In this document: positions 17,970-25,963 of the stretch, piece after piece
Layout of the letters: every line of letters starts with the position of its first letter
Position numbering within the stretch: position 1 is the stretch's first letter
Origin: Chitinimonas viridis
GTDB taxonomy: Bacteria; Pseudomonadota; Gammaproteobacteria; Burkholderiales; Chitinimonadaceae
DNA length: 64,000 nucleotides
Assembly (NCBI RefSeq): GCF_030409555.1
Contig: NZ_JAUFPU010000018.1
Coordinates: 1,093,143 to 1,157,142, forward strand
Reading direction: 5' to 3'
Made by a program: the position numbers and the translations under genes
The notes under the pieces: model-generated
What the model was told of the DNA's origin: nothing
Databases searched by the model: none
What the model saw: the letters and a program-made list of their open reading frames with translations, nothing else

Positions 17970-18010
17970 GTGTGGGGTGGTGCTCGAATTAGCACTCGTT
18001 CCTCCCACAC
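17970..18010. repeat. Nested hairpin near left prophage end
   Basis: Outer stem GTGTGGG (17970-17976) / CCCACAC (18004-18010), inner stem GTGCT (17980-17984) / AGCAC (17991-17995) with loop CGAATT. Not followed by a T-run. Could be a terminator facing dapF or part of the phage end. Confidence 0.35.
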
Positions 18011-18081
18011 CCTTCCGGGTGTAATTGTCTGTTAGATCAAGGGTTTCGAGCTGATCCGCCTCGCCGAGCGCAATGCTCGGA

Positions 18082-18121
18082 TTTGCGCAGGTTTGCGCGT
18101 GTTTTGCGCACGAAATGGCAT
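18082..18121. promoter_or_regulatory. Candidate left-end transposase-binding sites
   Basis: Three copies of TTTGCGC start at 18082, 18092 and 18103, ten to eleven bases apart (one helical turn). The last runs into GCGCACGAAATGGCAT (18106-18121), which is an inverted partner (12 of 16) of ATGCCAAATTTTGCGC at 56781-56796. Phased repeats next to the repressor end resemble MuA end sites; this is an inference. Confidence 0.45.
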
Positions 18122-18139
18122 AGATCGCGCGCACTGTGC

Positions 18140-18646
18140 TCACCAATCAGCCATCAACTGGTGAAGCTTCACAAGTTCCTCGTCGGTCAGCGCTAGCGCG
18201 GTCTCGACTTGGAACACGTACAACAAGATGCCCTGGAATCGCTCGCTATGGGCGGCAGCCTTGGCTGCAATTTCAGCACCAATCTTCCGGCGGTCAGTTT
18301 TGCCGAACGCATTACGATGACTCCCATTGACGGGCTTATTGCTGTCTTGTTGCACTTCTTCCCTCTCCGAGTTAGCCGGCTCATTCTGGCCGGTGTAGTT
18401 GTTTACATTGTGGATGGTGTTAACCGTCCACTGGTGGTTGATACCTGGGGCCGAGTTTCCTCCTGCGGCCTTGGGTTCGATATCTGAACTCTTGGCGGCC
18501 AAGTCATCCCGCATTCGGGTGACCTCGGTCTCCATCGTCCAGCGCTTATCGTCAAACGTCATTTCGCTTTCCATTGCGTCTATTTGTTTGATTCTTATGG
18601 TTCTTTTGGTGATTTTTTGTATCAAATGTCGTCTAAATTCCGCCAT
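18140..18646 (-). CDS. Prophage hypothetical protein, minus strand
   Basis: 168 aa, no family recognised. N-terminus basic (RRHLIQKITKRTIRIKQ), then an acidic coiled-coil-like part and an asparagine-rich low-complexity middle. The C-terminal ~35 residues (VETALALTDEELVKLHQL) look helical. It has a good ribosome-binding site (AAAGGA) and lies in the same direction as the repressor, between it and the left end, so it is probably expressed from the lysogen. Confidence 0.5.
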   Translation of the reverse strand: MAEFRRHLIQKITKRTIRIKQIDAMESEMTFDDKRWTMETEVTRMRDDLAAKSSDIEPKAAGGNSAPGINHQWTVNTIHNVNNYTGQNEPANSEREEVQQDSNKPVNGSHRNAFGKTDRRKIGAEIAAKAAAHSERFQGILLYVFQVETALALTDEELVKLHQLMADW

Positions 18647-18742
18647 TTTCTAGTCCTTTCTTACTACGTATTTGCTTAGTCGGGCGGCGGACGCGCCGAC
18701 CACTGCTCTCTGGTCGTCCTCACTGAGTCTCCTTTCTTGCTG

Positions 18743-19297
18743 TTATTGCTTAGTCCGGTACTTGATGCCTTCGCGTATCTGCTGAACTGCATACTGCACA
18801 GCTTCGTAGCCTTCCATATCACTTGCCATTGCAATGCCGTACATGCGCATGGCGAAGTCGGCCACCTCTGATGGCTGGAGGCCTAGGCCCTGCTGGAGCA
18901 TAGCAACAGCCTGTATGCAGCCCCACATTGCCTTGCTATCCAGCTTTTCAGGTTGGCTGTGTACCAGGAGAGGCGGCCCGCTCCGCTCGGGGGTATCTGG
19001 TTCATGCCCTAGCGCTTTGGCGTGTGCGCCAACCTCTGCAGTTGATGCATGTTCGCTGGGCAGTATTGGCCCTTGCCCTGTAGCCAACCACTCGACATGC
19101 ACCCCGCTGGCCTCAGCCAACTTAACAAGGTTGGATAGTGTTGGCTCTGCCTCCCCCTTTCGCCATCTCATCAGAGCTGGGGCGCTTATTCCAAGCCGCC
19201 TAGCAAACTCGGCCGGGCCTCCGGCACGGGCAACGATGAACTCAACGCGATCAGCAAAGTTCTCGCAAAGGTTTGGATCGTAAAGCTTTGCTTCCAT
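18743..19297 (-). CDS. XRE-family phage repressor
   Basis: 184 aa from ATG 19297 (GGGG 8-9 nt upstream); a longer frame from 19315 lacks a ribosome site. An HTH of the Cro/CI type occupies about residues 14-65 (FIVARAGGPAEFARRLGISA, then LSNLVKLAEASG). The C-terminal part has no S24 Ser-Lys protease motif, so SOS self-cleavage is unlikely, as for Mu c. It is divergent from the Ner-like gene across a 183-bp operator region and is the likely lysogeny repressor. Confidence 0.75.
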   Translation of the reverse strand: MEAKLYDPNLCENFADRVEFIVARAGGPAEFARRLGISAPALMRWRKGEAEPTLSNLVKLAEASGVHVEWLATGQGPILPSEHASTAEVGAHAKALGHEPDTPERSGPPLLVHSQPEKLDSKAMWGCIQAVAMLQQGLGLQPSEVADFAMRMYGIAMASDMEGYEAVQYAVQQIREGIKYRTKQ

Positions 19298-19480
19298 GCA
19301 ACAAACCCCATTCATCGCACAACAAAAAGTAACGTATTGATTTCGTTATGCATTCGACAATGCAAACCGAACAATCCATACATGGAAAGTTTTGCTTATC
19401 TATTGCGAAGCATATTCGCTTGCAACAGAAACAATGTGCATGCACAATGCTTTCACAATGTAACCAAACGAGGCTACGCC
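19298..19480. promoter_or_regulatory. Early operator region between repressor and Ner-like gene
   Basis: 183 AT-rich bp between divergent regulators. It contains TGCATT-N4-AATGCA (19349-19364), the palindrome TGTGCATGCACA (19435-19446) and repeated ACAATG/ACAATC words (around 19356, 19371, 19431, 19444 and 19455). This is the expected location of the early and repressor promoters and their operators. Individual -35/-10 boxes are not clear. Confidence 0.5.
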
Positions 19481-19753
19481 ATGAAAGCAATGCAAGTGCC
19501 AAAAAATGACGTCCAAGACTGGCATCCAGCGGACGTCGTAGCAGCGCTAAAGAAGCGCCAAGTGTCCCTTCGCGGCCTCTCCATAGAGAACGGCTATAGC
19601 CCGACCACCCTTGCTAATGCTTTGAGGATGCCGTGGCCGAAAGCTGAACAAATCATTGCGAAAGCTTTGGGCGAACGACCAGAAGCCATCTGGCCGACGC
19701 GCTACGCCCGGCGCAATTCTAAGCCTTATTTGGCAACTGTAGTTACTGCATGA
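19481..19753 (+). CDS. ner: Ner-like DNA-binding regulator
   Basis: 90 aa from ATG 19481. Fits the Ner/Nlp/SfsB family: the opening DWHPADVVAALKKRQVSLRG, the HTH with LSIENGYSPTTLANALRMPW, then KAEQIIAKALGERPEAIWP and a C-terminal RYARR. In Mu, Ner negatively regulates the early and repressor promoters. First plus-strand gene of the early operon, divergent from the repressor. An upstream in-frame extension to 19337 is rejected because it covers the operator. Confidence 0.85.
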   Translation: MKAMQVPKNDVQDWHPADVVAALKKRQVSLRGLSIENGYSPTTLANALRMPWPKAEQIIAKALGERPEAIWPTRYARRNSKPYLATVVTA

Positions 19754-19857
19754 AGTAATGGTTTGCACTTTTAGGTTGCTTTGGCTTGGTTTTGACAACG
19801 CCAGATTAAGCAACACAGCTCAAAAGTGCATCGCTGGCGTTTATCGGAGGAACAACC

Positions 19858-20337
19858 ATGCAAATGAGAAAGCGCAACTGGAAGAAGGAGCGGGCGACCA
19901 GCCTAGTGCATTCCTTCGAGCTGGCCGGGGACTACGCCCTTGAAGTCCTGCGCCGGCCCCCCAAGCAGATGGCCGAACTGATGGATACCTCGCTGCCCAC
20001 CTATTACCGCTGGATTTCGGAAGGTGCCATGCCCGCTTCCAAGATCAGGCAGTTCGAGCATCTGTGCGGCTGCCATTTCGTCAGCGACTACCTTGCACTT
20101 GCCGCAGGCCGGATGGTGGTGGAAATGCCGGTCGGCAAACGCGCCACCGAGTCGGATATTGCCGCACTGCAGAGCGGCACTGCCCAAGCCATTCACCTAG
20201 TCATTGAGTTCTACGCAGGCCGCGCCGCCCTGGATGAAACCACCAGCGCCATGGACGATGCCTTGCGCGGCCTGAGTTTCCATCGTGCAAATGTGTCGAA
20301 GCTGGCAGAACCCGAACTGGATTTCGGGGAGGCATGA
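19858..20337 (+). CDS. Prophage early protein with HTH-like N-terminus
   Basis: 159 aa. The N-terminal half contains a possible HTH (RPPKQMAELMDTSLPTYYRW, then ISEGAMPASKIRQFEHLCG), the rest is helical. GGAGGA precedes the start. The stop overlaps the transposase start by 4 bp, so expression is coupled to MuA. Comparable small regulators occur just before the transposase in B3-like transposable phages; the exact role is unknown. Confidence 0.6.
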   Translation: MQMRKRNWKKERATSLVHSFELAGDYALEVLRRPPKQMAELMDTSLPTYYRWISEGAMPASKIRQFEHLCGCHFVSDYLALAAGRMVVEMPVGKRATESDIAALQSGTAQAIHLVIEFYAGRAALDETTSAMDDALRGLSFHRANVSKLAEPELDFGEA

Positions 20338-22433
20338 TGGTGATCCTCAAGACTCACTATGGTGCCGCTGAGCTAGCCGCGATGAGGCTAGTAGGCGTGC
20401 CTGAATCGGTTAGCGGAATTTTTCGCGCAGCTAAGCGTGATGGGTGGGCGCACCGCGCCCGCTCCGGCCGGGGGGGCGGTGTGGAATACGCCATCGCCAG
20501 CCTGCCCACCGACATACAGGCACAGATCAAGCAGCGTGCCGCTGCCAGCATCGTCAAAGCCCCCATCGTTGCCCATACGGGCGAAGTGCGCGTGCAGCGT
20601 GGTGTTGTCGGTGTCCAGCAATGCCTGCCTGGCTTGAACGATGCCGAGCGCTTGGTCGCCGATGCCCGCAAGGGCGTGCTGCTGGCACTCAAGCGCATAC
20701 AGGCAGGTGCGGGCTGCTCGCAAGAAGCCGCACTGACGACACTGCTTACCCAGGCTGCTGCCGGTGAGATTGAACCCCTGCTGCTGACCCAGCTCCGGGC
20801 AGCCAAGACCGCACGCGGTCGCAAGTCCGGCAGCGATCTGCCTAGCCATCGCACCCTGATGCGCTGGCTGGCCTTGGGCAAGGTCAATGACCTGGCACCC
20901 AAGAAAGTCCAGCCCGACATGGCGCTGCCTGACTGGGCCAAGACCTTCCTGATGCACTACCGCCAGCCGCACAAGCCCACGGTGGTGGATGCCTATGCGC
21001 GGTTCGCGGCTGAGTGGTCGCAGTCCGATGCAGATGTCGAGCGGGTTGTCCCGAGCATCCATGCCGTCCGTCGCTTCCTGGATAAATTGCCCGCCGACCT
21101 GCTGGCACGCGGCCGCCATACCGGTGCCGAGCTGAAAGCCTTGCTCCCCTACGTCCGCCGCGACTGGTCGGTGCTACGCCCGAACGATGTCTGGGTGGGG
21201 GATGGCCATGGCCTCAAGGCCCAGATCGCCCACCCCGACCACGGCAAGCCCTTTGTACCCGAGGTCACGCTGGTACTGGATGGCGCATCGCGCATGGTGG
21301 TGGGCTGGAGCCTGGCGCTGTCCGAGAACCAAATCGCAGTAAGCGACGCCATCCGCTACGGTGTGCAGCTGCATGGCAAGTGCCTGATCTACTACTCGGA
21401 CAACGGAGCAGGCCAGGTTGCCAAGTCATTGGATGATCCCACCCTAGGCTGTCTGCCCCGGCTCAATATCCACCATGAAACCGGTATCCCTGGGAATCCG
21501 CAGGGCCGTGGCCTGATTGAGCGTGCCCACAAGACCATCCTGCTACGTCTGGCCGAGCAGTTCCCCACCTTCCGTGGCGGCAAGATGGACAAGGAAACCC
21601 TGCGCAAGACCAGCCGGGCCATCGAGTCGGCGCTCAAGCGTGGCGAGACACCTCCACAGTTGCCGACCTGGAATCAATTGCTGGATGGGCTGGAGCAGGT
21701 GATCGCTTGGTACAACAACGAGCACCAGCACAGCGAGTTACCGCGTAACCCCGCCACTGGCAAGCGCTACACCCCGGCCGCCTACTACGCCGCCCATATC
21801 GTCGCCGAGTCCATCGAACAGCCGGACGACGAGCAGCTGCGCGACCTGTTCCGCCCTTACGTGCTGCGCGCGGTAGATCGTGGCTGGGTCAGGCTTTGGC
21901 ACAACCGCTACTTCGCGGACGATTTGGCACAGCTCAACAACGGCAGCCAGGTGCGTGTCGGCTACGACATCCACGATGCCAATTCGGTCGTGATCCGCGA
22001 CCTTGAAGGTCGGTTCATCTGCACCGCCGCGTGGAACGGCAACACCCGCGCCGCCTTCCCGATTCCCTTCGTCGAGCGCCTGGCCGGTGATCGGGCCGAG
22101 CGGATGATTCAGCGCGGTCAGGAAATCATCGACAAGGCGGATGCCGAGCTGGCCCGCACCTACTCCGGCCACCAGCCTACTGCCATCGCGGCGCCCAGCA
22201 ACTCCATCTGGGATGTCCCCGCCCTGGAGGGCGAGCTGGTACCCGACAACGTCATCAGCCTGCCCACGCCGGCCACCGCACGCCGGCCGATCTTCAGCGC
22301 CGATTACGAAAAGTTCGACTGGCTCATTGCCAACCCCGACCACGTCAGCGCTGAAGACCGCACCTGGCTGGCTTGGTATCGCACCACCAGCGAACACCAA
22401 GACATCTACGGCAGCGTCAGCGCAGCCGGCTAA
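20334..22433 (+). CDS. A: Mu-type DDE transposase (gpA)
   Basis: 699 aa (Mu A is 663). The N-terminal end-binding domain (LKTHYGAAELAAMRL, then VPESVSGIFRAAKRDGW) precedes a central RNase H-like catalytic core. The DDE triad is complete: D290 in VWVGDGHGLKA, D356 in YYSDNGAG and E396 in GRGLIERAHKT. A Mu-type C-terminal beta-barrel and MuB-interacting region follow. It cuts and joins the phage ends in replicative transposition. Overlaps the preceding gene at ATGATGG. Confidence 0.97.
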   Translation: MMVILKTHYGAAELAAMRLVGVPESVSGIFRAAKRDGWAHRARSGRGGGVEYAIASLPTDIQAQIKQRAAASIVKAPIVAHTGEVRVQRGVVGVQQCLPGLNDAERLVADARKGVLLALKRIQAGAGCSQEAALTTLLTQAAAGEIEPLLLTQLRAAKTARGRKSGSDLPSHRTLMRWLALGKVNDLAPKKVQPDMALPDWAKTFLMHYRQPHKPTVVDAYARFAAEWSQSDADVERVVPSIHAVRRFLDKLPADLLARGRHTGAELKALLPYVRRDWSVLRPNDVWVGDGHGLKAQIAHPDHGKPFVPEVTLVLDGASRMVVGWSLALSENQIAVSDAIRYGVQLHGKCLIYYSDNGAGQVAKSLDDPTLGCLPRLNIHHETGIPGNPQGRGLIERAHKTILLRLAEQFPTFRGGKMDKETLRKTSRAIESALKRGETPPQLPTWNQLLDGLEQVIAWYNNEHQHSELPRNPATGKRYTPAAYYAAHIVAESIEQPDDEQLRDLFRPYVLRAVDRGWVRLWHNRYFADDLAQLNNGSQVRVGYDIHDANSVVIRDLEGRFICTAAWNGNTRAAFPIPFVERLAGDRAERMIQRGQEIIDKADAELARTYSGHQPTAIAAPSNSIWDVPALEGELVPDNVISLPTPATARRPIFSADYEKFDWLIANPDHVSAEDRTWLAWYRTTSEHQDIYGSVSAAG

Positions 22434-22460
22434 CCCCATTACCAGCGAGAGGAAACCCCA

Positions 22461-23192
22461 ATGCGTCATCAGTTCGTCAAGGTCAGCAACTACAAGCGAT
22501 TCCGGGCCGGCATTACCCAGATTGAGGCACGCGGCGCGATGGAAGCCAGCATGCTGCTGGTGACCGGGCCTGCCGGTCGGGGCAAGACCAGCACAGTCGA
22601 TCAATGGGCATCCGAGGCGAATGCCATCTTCCTGCGGGCACCGGTCAACTGGTCGCCCCATAAGCTGGAACTCGACCTGGCAGACGTCCTGGGTATCGAT
22701 ACCAACCAGCGCAGCCGCGATCTGTTCGCCAAGATCATCCGCGAGTTCGCACGGCAGCAGACACCCATCGTGATTGATGAAGTGCAGAACGCCCTGGCAA
22801 ATGGCGCGGCCTGCCTGGAACACATCCGCGACATCAGCGACCTTGCCGAGATGCCGGTCGTCCTGATCGGCATGGAAGACATCAAGACCAAGCTGGCCCG
22901 CCACATGCAGATCGCCAGCCGTATCGGTGCGGTGGTCGAGTTCCAACCCATCACGCAAGACGATTGCACCCTGATCTGCCGCGACCTGGCCGAGGTGCGC
23001 ATCGCCCCGGAAGTGGTCGCCGAGGTGCATGCCCAGTGCGATGGCCGTATGCGCCTGGCCTTGAATGCCCTCGCCGCCATTGAGCAACTGGCGAAGCGTA
23101 ACGGCAAGACTGAGGTGGCTGCGGCTGATATCGCGGGCATGCGCTTGTGCGAAGACTGGCAGCGCAACATCAAGCGTGGGGCGCGGCCATGA
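22461..23192 (+). CDS. B: Transposition target-selection ATPase (gpB)
   Basis: 243 aa AAA+ ATPase. Walker A GPAGRGKT at residues 36-43, Walker B IVIDEVQ around 104-110, sensor-like VVLIGMEDIK. MuB binds target DNA, stimulates the transposase and gives target immunity. It is shorter than Mu B (312 aa) and lacks the N-terminal HTH part, as in several Mu-like phages. It follows the transposase by 27 bp with GAGAGGA upstream. Confidence 0.93.
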   Translation: MRHQFVKVSNYKRFRAGITQIEARGAMEASMLLVTGPAGRGKTSTVDQWASEANAIFLRAPVNWSPHKLELDLADVLGIDTNQRSRDLFAKIIREFARQQTPIVIDEVQNALANGAACLEHIRDISDLAEMPVVLIGMEDIKTKLARHMQIASRIGAVVEFQPITQDDCTLICRDLAEVRIAPEVVAEVHAQCDGRMRLALNALAAIEQLAKRNGKTEVAAADIAGMRLCEDWQRNIKRGARP

Positions 23193-23716
23193 GTGCGCAG
23201 CTTGTCCTGACCACCTTGGCGGGTCTGGAGCCGACTGACGTGGCTACGCTGGCGGCAGCGCTCAGGTGTGCGCGGGCGCAGCTGGAGAACAGCCTGGGCA
23301 CGTTGCAGCGCCGGGGCTTTGCCGAGTCCACCCAGGGTGGCTGGAGGTTGACCCAGCAGGGCCGGCAATTCATCGCGGAGGGCAAGGCGCTGACAGTGCG
23401 GCGGCGCAATCCCGGCCGCAAGACCAGTGGCATGCGCGCCAAGGCGTGGTGGCTGATACGCAAGCAGGTGAAATTCAGCATGGTGGACTTGCTCTCGACG
23501 CTGGCCAGCAAGGCGAACCAGGGCCGCAGCCTGCCCGAGTACCTGCGCGCACTTACTGCTGCAGGCTATCTGCAACCCATGCGCAAGGGTGCAAGTGGCG
23601 CTCGCTGGATGCTGATCCGCGACACCGGCCGCCAGGCGCCAGTGTGGCGCCCGACCGTGGGCGAGGTTTACGACCCCAACCTCGGCGAGGTGGTATGGCG
23701 GAGGGCGACCGCATGA
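23189..23716 (+). CDS. Prophage early winged-helix-like protein
   Basis: 175 aa from ATG 23189, overlapping the MuB stop (ATGA). It appears to hold two winged-helix-like segments: VATLAAALRCARAQLENSL with GGWRLTQQGRQFI, and VDLLSTLASKANQ with LPEYLRALTAAGYLQP. A basic patch (RRRNPGRKTSG) lies between. Probable DNA-binding early regulator; no exact family recognised. Confidence 0.65.
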   Translation: MSAQLVLTTLAGLEPTDVATLAAALRCARAQLENSLGTLQRRGFAESTQGGWRLTQQGRQFIAEGKALTVRRRNPGRKTSGMRAKAWWLIRKQVKFSMVDLLSTLASKANQGRSLPEYLRALTAAGYLQPMRKGASGARWMLIRDTGRQAPVWRPTVGEVYDPNLGEVVWRRATA

Positions 23717-24063
23717 CGGCCGTCGCCGCCCCCACCTATGCCAGTGAACGCTGGTTCCTGCTGTTGCGGCAGGCCGCCGACACCCACGGGGTACGCGGTA
23801 CCGCTGCCTTGCTGGGCTACGCCAACCATACCGGCACTTCGCAGATTCTCAACGGTTGCTATGCCGGTGGCACGGATGCTTTCGCCACCCGTGTCCTGGA
23901 GCGGTTCGACACGGTGGATTGCCCCCACCTGGCGCAATCGCTCACCAGCTCGTCCTGCAGGCAGTACGCCAGCCGGCCATGCCCCATCAACAGCTCGCGT
24001 GAGGTTCGCCACTGGCGTGCCTGCCAGGGCTGCGCCCATCGCCCCCAGGAGGAACAAGCATGA
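23713..24063 (+). CDS. Prophage early protein with HTH and cysteine cluster
   Basis: 116 aa, coupled by ATGA overlap to the genes on each side. The N-terminal half contains an HTH-like segment (VRGTAALLGYANHTGTSQIL). The C-terminal half has cysteines in SSSCRQ, RPCPI and ACQGCAH that could bind zinc. Similar small proteins occur in the early operon of Mu-like phages; function unknown. Confidence 0.6.
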   Translation: MTAVAAPTYASERWFLLLRQAADTHGVRGTAALLGYANHTGTSQILNGCYAGGTDAFATRVLERFDTVDCPHLAQSLTSSSCRQYASRPCPINSSREVRHWRACQGCAHRPQEEQA

Positions 24064-24413
24064 CCAGTCTGCCTGTCGTTTCCCGATTGCTGCGCCCCTA
24101 TGCCGGTACGGCCCTGACGGCCGTAGCCGATAGCCAGCCGCAGGTGCTGAACCCGCTGGCTGTTTCCAGGCTGGCCCAACTGAACGAGGCCGAGCGTCAG
24201 CTGCGCGCCCTGGGCATCCGGGTGGTCAAGCGCCAGCTCAACGAGCAACTGAACGGGCGCAACTCGACCGTCCTGGTGGAAGCCCCCAACGCCGCCTTGC
24301 TGGATGCTCATTCCGATGGCGGCAGGCGGCTGACCCGCTGCCTGGTCGGCCATGACCAGGGATTCATGCTGCGGGTATTCGGGGTGGATGTGATCTGGCG
24401 GGAGCACGCATGA
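24060..24413 (+). CDS. Prophage early hypothetical protein
   Basis: 117 aa, no family recognised. Mixed alpha/beta, with a helical middle (LNEAERQLRALGIRVVKRQL) and a C-terminal strand pair. ATGA overlaps with both neighbours show it is part of the early operon. Confidence 0.55.
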   Translation: MTSLPVVSRLLRPYAGTALTAVADSQPQVLNPLAVSRLAQLNEAERQLRALGIRVVKRQLNEQLNGRNSTVLVEAPNAALLDAHSDGGRRLTRCLVGHDQGFMLRVFGVDVIWREHA

Positions 24414-24724
24414 CCACCGTACTCGACCCCAAGGTCGCCGCCGATCTGCGTGCCCGCGCCCAGGCACTCGCCACCAGTCTGGGACTGTCCATGGCCGAGG
24501 CCAAGCAGAACGTCTGGGCGGAATACCAGCGCGAAGAAGCGGCCCGCGCGGCCAGGGCGCCGCCCGACCCCAGCACAGCCCAATCCTCAACGGCGGCCCG
24601 CTGGAACGACACCGGCAGCCGTAGCAGCAACCGCAAGCTCACCACCGAGCAGCGGCAAATTGGAAAACAGCATGTCCAGACCATCCTGGGCGTGATCGCA
24701 AAAGGAAGAAGCAATGGCACGTAA
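24410..24724 (+). CDS. Prophage early hypothetical protein
   Basis: 104 aa, no family recognised. Helical N-terminus (DLRARAQALATSLGLSMAEA), a basic, serine-rich low-complexity centre (residues ~45-75) and a helical C-terminus. Start overlaps the previous stop; the end overlaps gam by 11 bp. Confidence 0.5.
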   Translation: MTTVLDPKVAADLRARAQALATSLGLSMAEAKQNVWAEYQREEAARAARAPPDPSTAQSSTAARWNDTGSRSSNRKLTTEQRQIGKQHVQTILGVIAKGRSNGT

Positions 24725-25208
24725 ACGTATCGCAGGGACACAGTTTTCTAGTTGGGACGAGGTAGACGGCGCGCTACGCGACATCGCCGAAATCGACCGC
24801 CAACTGGGGATGCTGCAGGCCGCCCACGATGAAGCCGTGGACAAGCTGAAGGAGGCCGCCAAGGAAGAGGCAGAACCGCTGCTGCAACGCCGAGCCAGCC
24901 TTGAGGCCGCCATGAAGGACTACTGCCAGGCCAACCGGCAGGAGTTCCTCACCACCAAGACCAAGGTGCTGTCCTTCGGCAATGTCGGCTTTCGGCTCTC
25001 GACCAAGGTCGTGGTCAAGAACGCGGGCGACACCTTGCAGCTGCTCAAGTCGCTCGGCCTGCTTGGTTGTATCCGCATCAAGGAAGAACTGGACAAGGAA
25101 GCCATGCGCAACCTCAACCAGGAAACCCTTGCCAACGTGGGGGCGGCCCTCAAAACCGAGAACGCCTTCGGCTACGAGGTGAAGCGCGATGAACTGGCGG
25201 AGGCGTAA
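24714..25208 (+). CDS. gam: Mu Gam-like host-nuclease inhibitor
   Basis: 164 aa, about Gam length. Gam binds DNA ends like Ku and blocks RecBCD. Matching features: an N-terminal helix EVDGALRDIAEIDRQLGML with long coiled coil (about 12-65), then KDYCQANRQEF, KVLSFGNVGFRLSTKV, and a C-terminal IKEELDKEAMRNL region. Position after transposition genes matches Mu. Confidence 0.9.
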   Translation: MARKRIAGTQFSSWDEVDGALRDIAEIDRQLGMLQAAHDEAVDKLKEAAKEEAEPLLQRRASLEAAMKDYCQANRQEFLTTKTKVLSFGNVGFRLSTKVVVKNAGDTLQLLKSLGLLGCIRIKEELDKEAMRNLNQETLANVGAALKTENAFGYEVKRDELAEA

Positions 25209-25471
25209 TGGCCGCCCCGAAGGCAAGCCGCGCCAAGAGCAAGCCATTGTGTTGCCTGAGCGTGGGCTACGTCAGCCTGTTGCTGGATGCGGATAAAGGC
25301 ACTCAGGTGCTGAAGCTGCTGAGCGAGGCCGTGCAGTGCAAAGAGGACTACCAGGGGCGTAGCTACGTGTACGCCGTACAGGGGCCACCGAATCTGGAGC
25401 TGAAGCTGGTACAGCCCGGCGATGTACGCATGCCCGAGCGACGCGACAGCCATCTACTTACCGGAGATTGA
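25208..25471 (+). CDS. Prophage early hypothetical protein
   Basis: 87 aa, no family recognised; starts on the last base of the gam stop (TAATG). Basic N-terminus, then a short alpha/beta body. Kept because overlap and codon use match its neighbours. Confidence 0.5.
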   Translation: MAAPKASRAKSKPLCCLSVGYVSLLLDADKGTQVLKLLSEAVQCKEDYQGRSYVYAVQGPPNLELKLVQPGDVRMPERRDSHLLTGD

Positions 25472-25473
25472 CC

Positions 25474-25692
25474 ATGTCGCTGAACGAGAACGCCACGCTA
25501 CGTGTGGCAGTAGCACGGCGCGACGGCGAGTTTGCCGTCGTGCTTCAGCAGGTGGCCGATAGCGGCGAAGTGGTGCGAACCGCCGCGTTTACGGCTGAAA
25601 CGGCGCGCTCGACAGCAGCTTGTCTGCTGCGTGGCGCAGACCTGGTGGATGGCATCCATGCTCGCATGGCCGCCAATGCCAGCCCCAACTGA
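25474..25692 (+). CDS. Prophage early hypothetical protein
   Basis: 72 aa from ATG 25474 with GGAG about 8 nt upstream; a TTG two codons earlier is less likely. Small beta-hairpin then helix (RSTAACLLRGADLVDGIHA). Function unknown. Confidence 0.5.
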   Translation: MSLNENATLRVAVARRDGEFAVVLQQVADSGEVVRTAAFTAETARSTAACLLRGADLVDGIHARMAANASPN

Positions 25693-25705
25693 CAAGGAGC
25701 AAACC

Positions 25706-25894
25706 ATGCTGCCCTGGAATAACACACAACGGAGCATGCCCGATGCCGGTATCTCGGTGCTGGTCTTCTCGCCATTGGCTCCCGAGCCTGTCTGGATGGG
25801 ATACCACGATGGCGCCGACTGGATGTACGTGGATGGGGTACCGGCTACCGGTGTAACGCACTGGTCACCTGTACCGCCTGGGCCAGAGCAGTAG
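25706..25894 (+). CDS. Small DUF551-like protein
   Basis: 62 aa from ATG 25706 (AAGGAGC upstream). The pattern of a polar start, PDAGISVLVFSPLAPEP, a tryptophan/tyrosine-rich middle and the ending VTHWSPVPPGPE resembles DUF551 proteins common in phage genomes. No biochemical role is known for that family. Confidence 0.6.
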   Translation: MLPWNNTQRSMPDAGISVLVFSPLAPEPVWMGYHDGADWMYVDGVPATGVTHWSPVPPGPEQ

Positions 25895-25901
25895 TCCCCT
25901 G

Positions 25902-25936
25902 CCCATAGCCGACTGGTTAAACCGGCCGGCTATGGG
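25902..25936 (+). repeat. Strong hairpin inside the early operon
   Basis: CCCATAGCCG (25902-25911) pairs perfectly with CGGCTATGGG (25927-25936), and the interior CTGGT/ACCGG extends the stem. No U-tract follows; the next ribosome site (AAGGAG) lies 16 bp later. It could be an RNA-stability, attenuation or processing element. Confidence 0.55.
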
Positions 25937-25963
25937 AAGTGGATTAACCGACAAGGAGTCGAG

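Larger units (their letters stand above)
17773..18139. other. Host-prophage junction region without a gene
   Basis: No coding region is supported. It contains the dapF upstream region, an AACAGG...CCTGTT hairpin (17842-17862), a nested hairpin at 17970-18010, and three TTTGCGC copies at 18082-18109 ending in a 16-bp site that is mirrored at the right end. The left prophage terminus should lie in this interval, but I could not fix the exact base. Confidence 0.6.

Noticed and set aside
21738-23087. 449-codon antisense frame across transposase and MuB
   Set aside because: Shadow of two certain genes; no start context and no recognisable domain.
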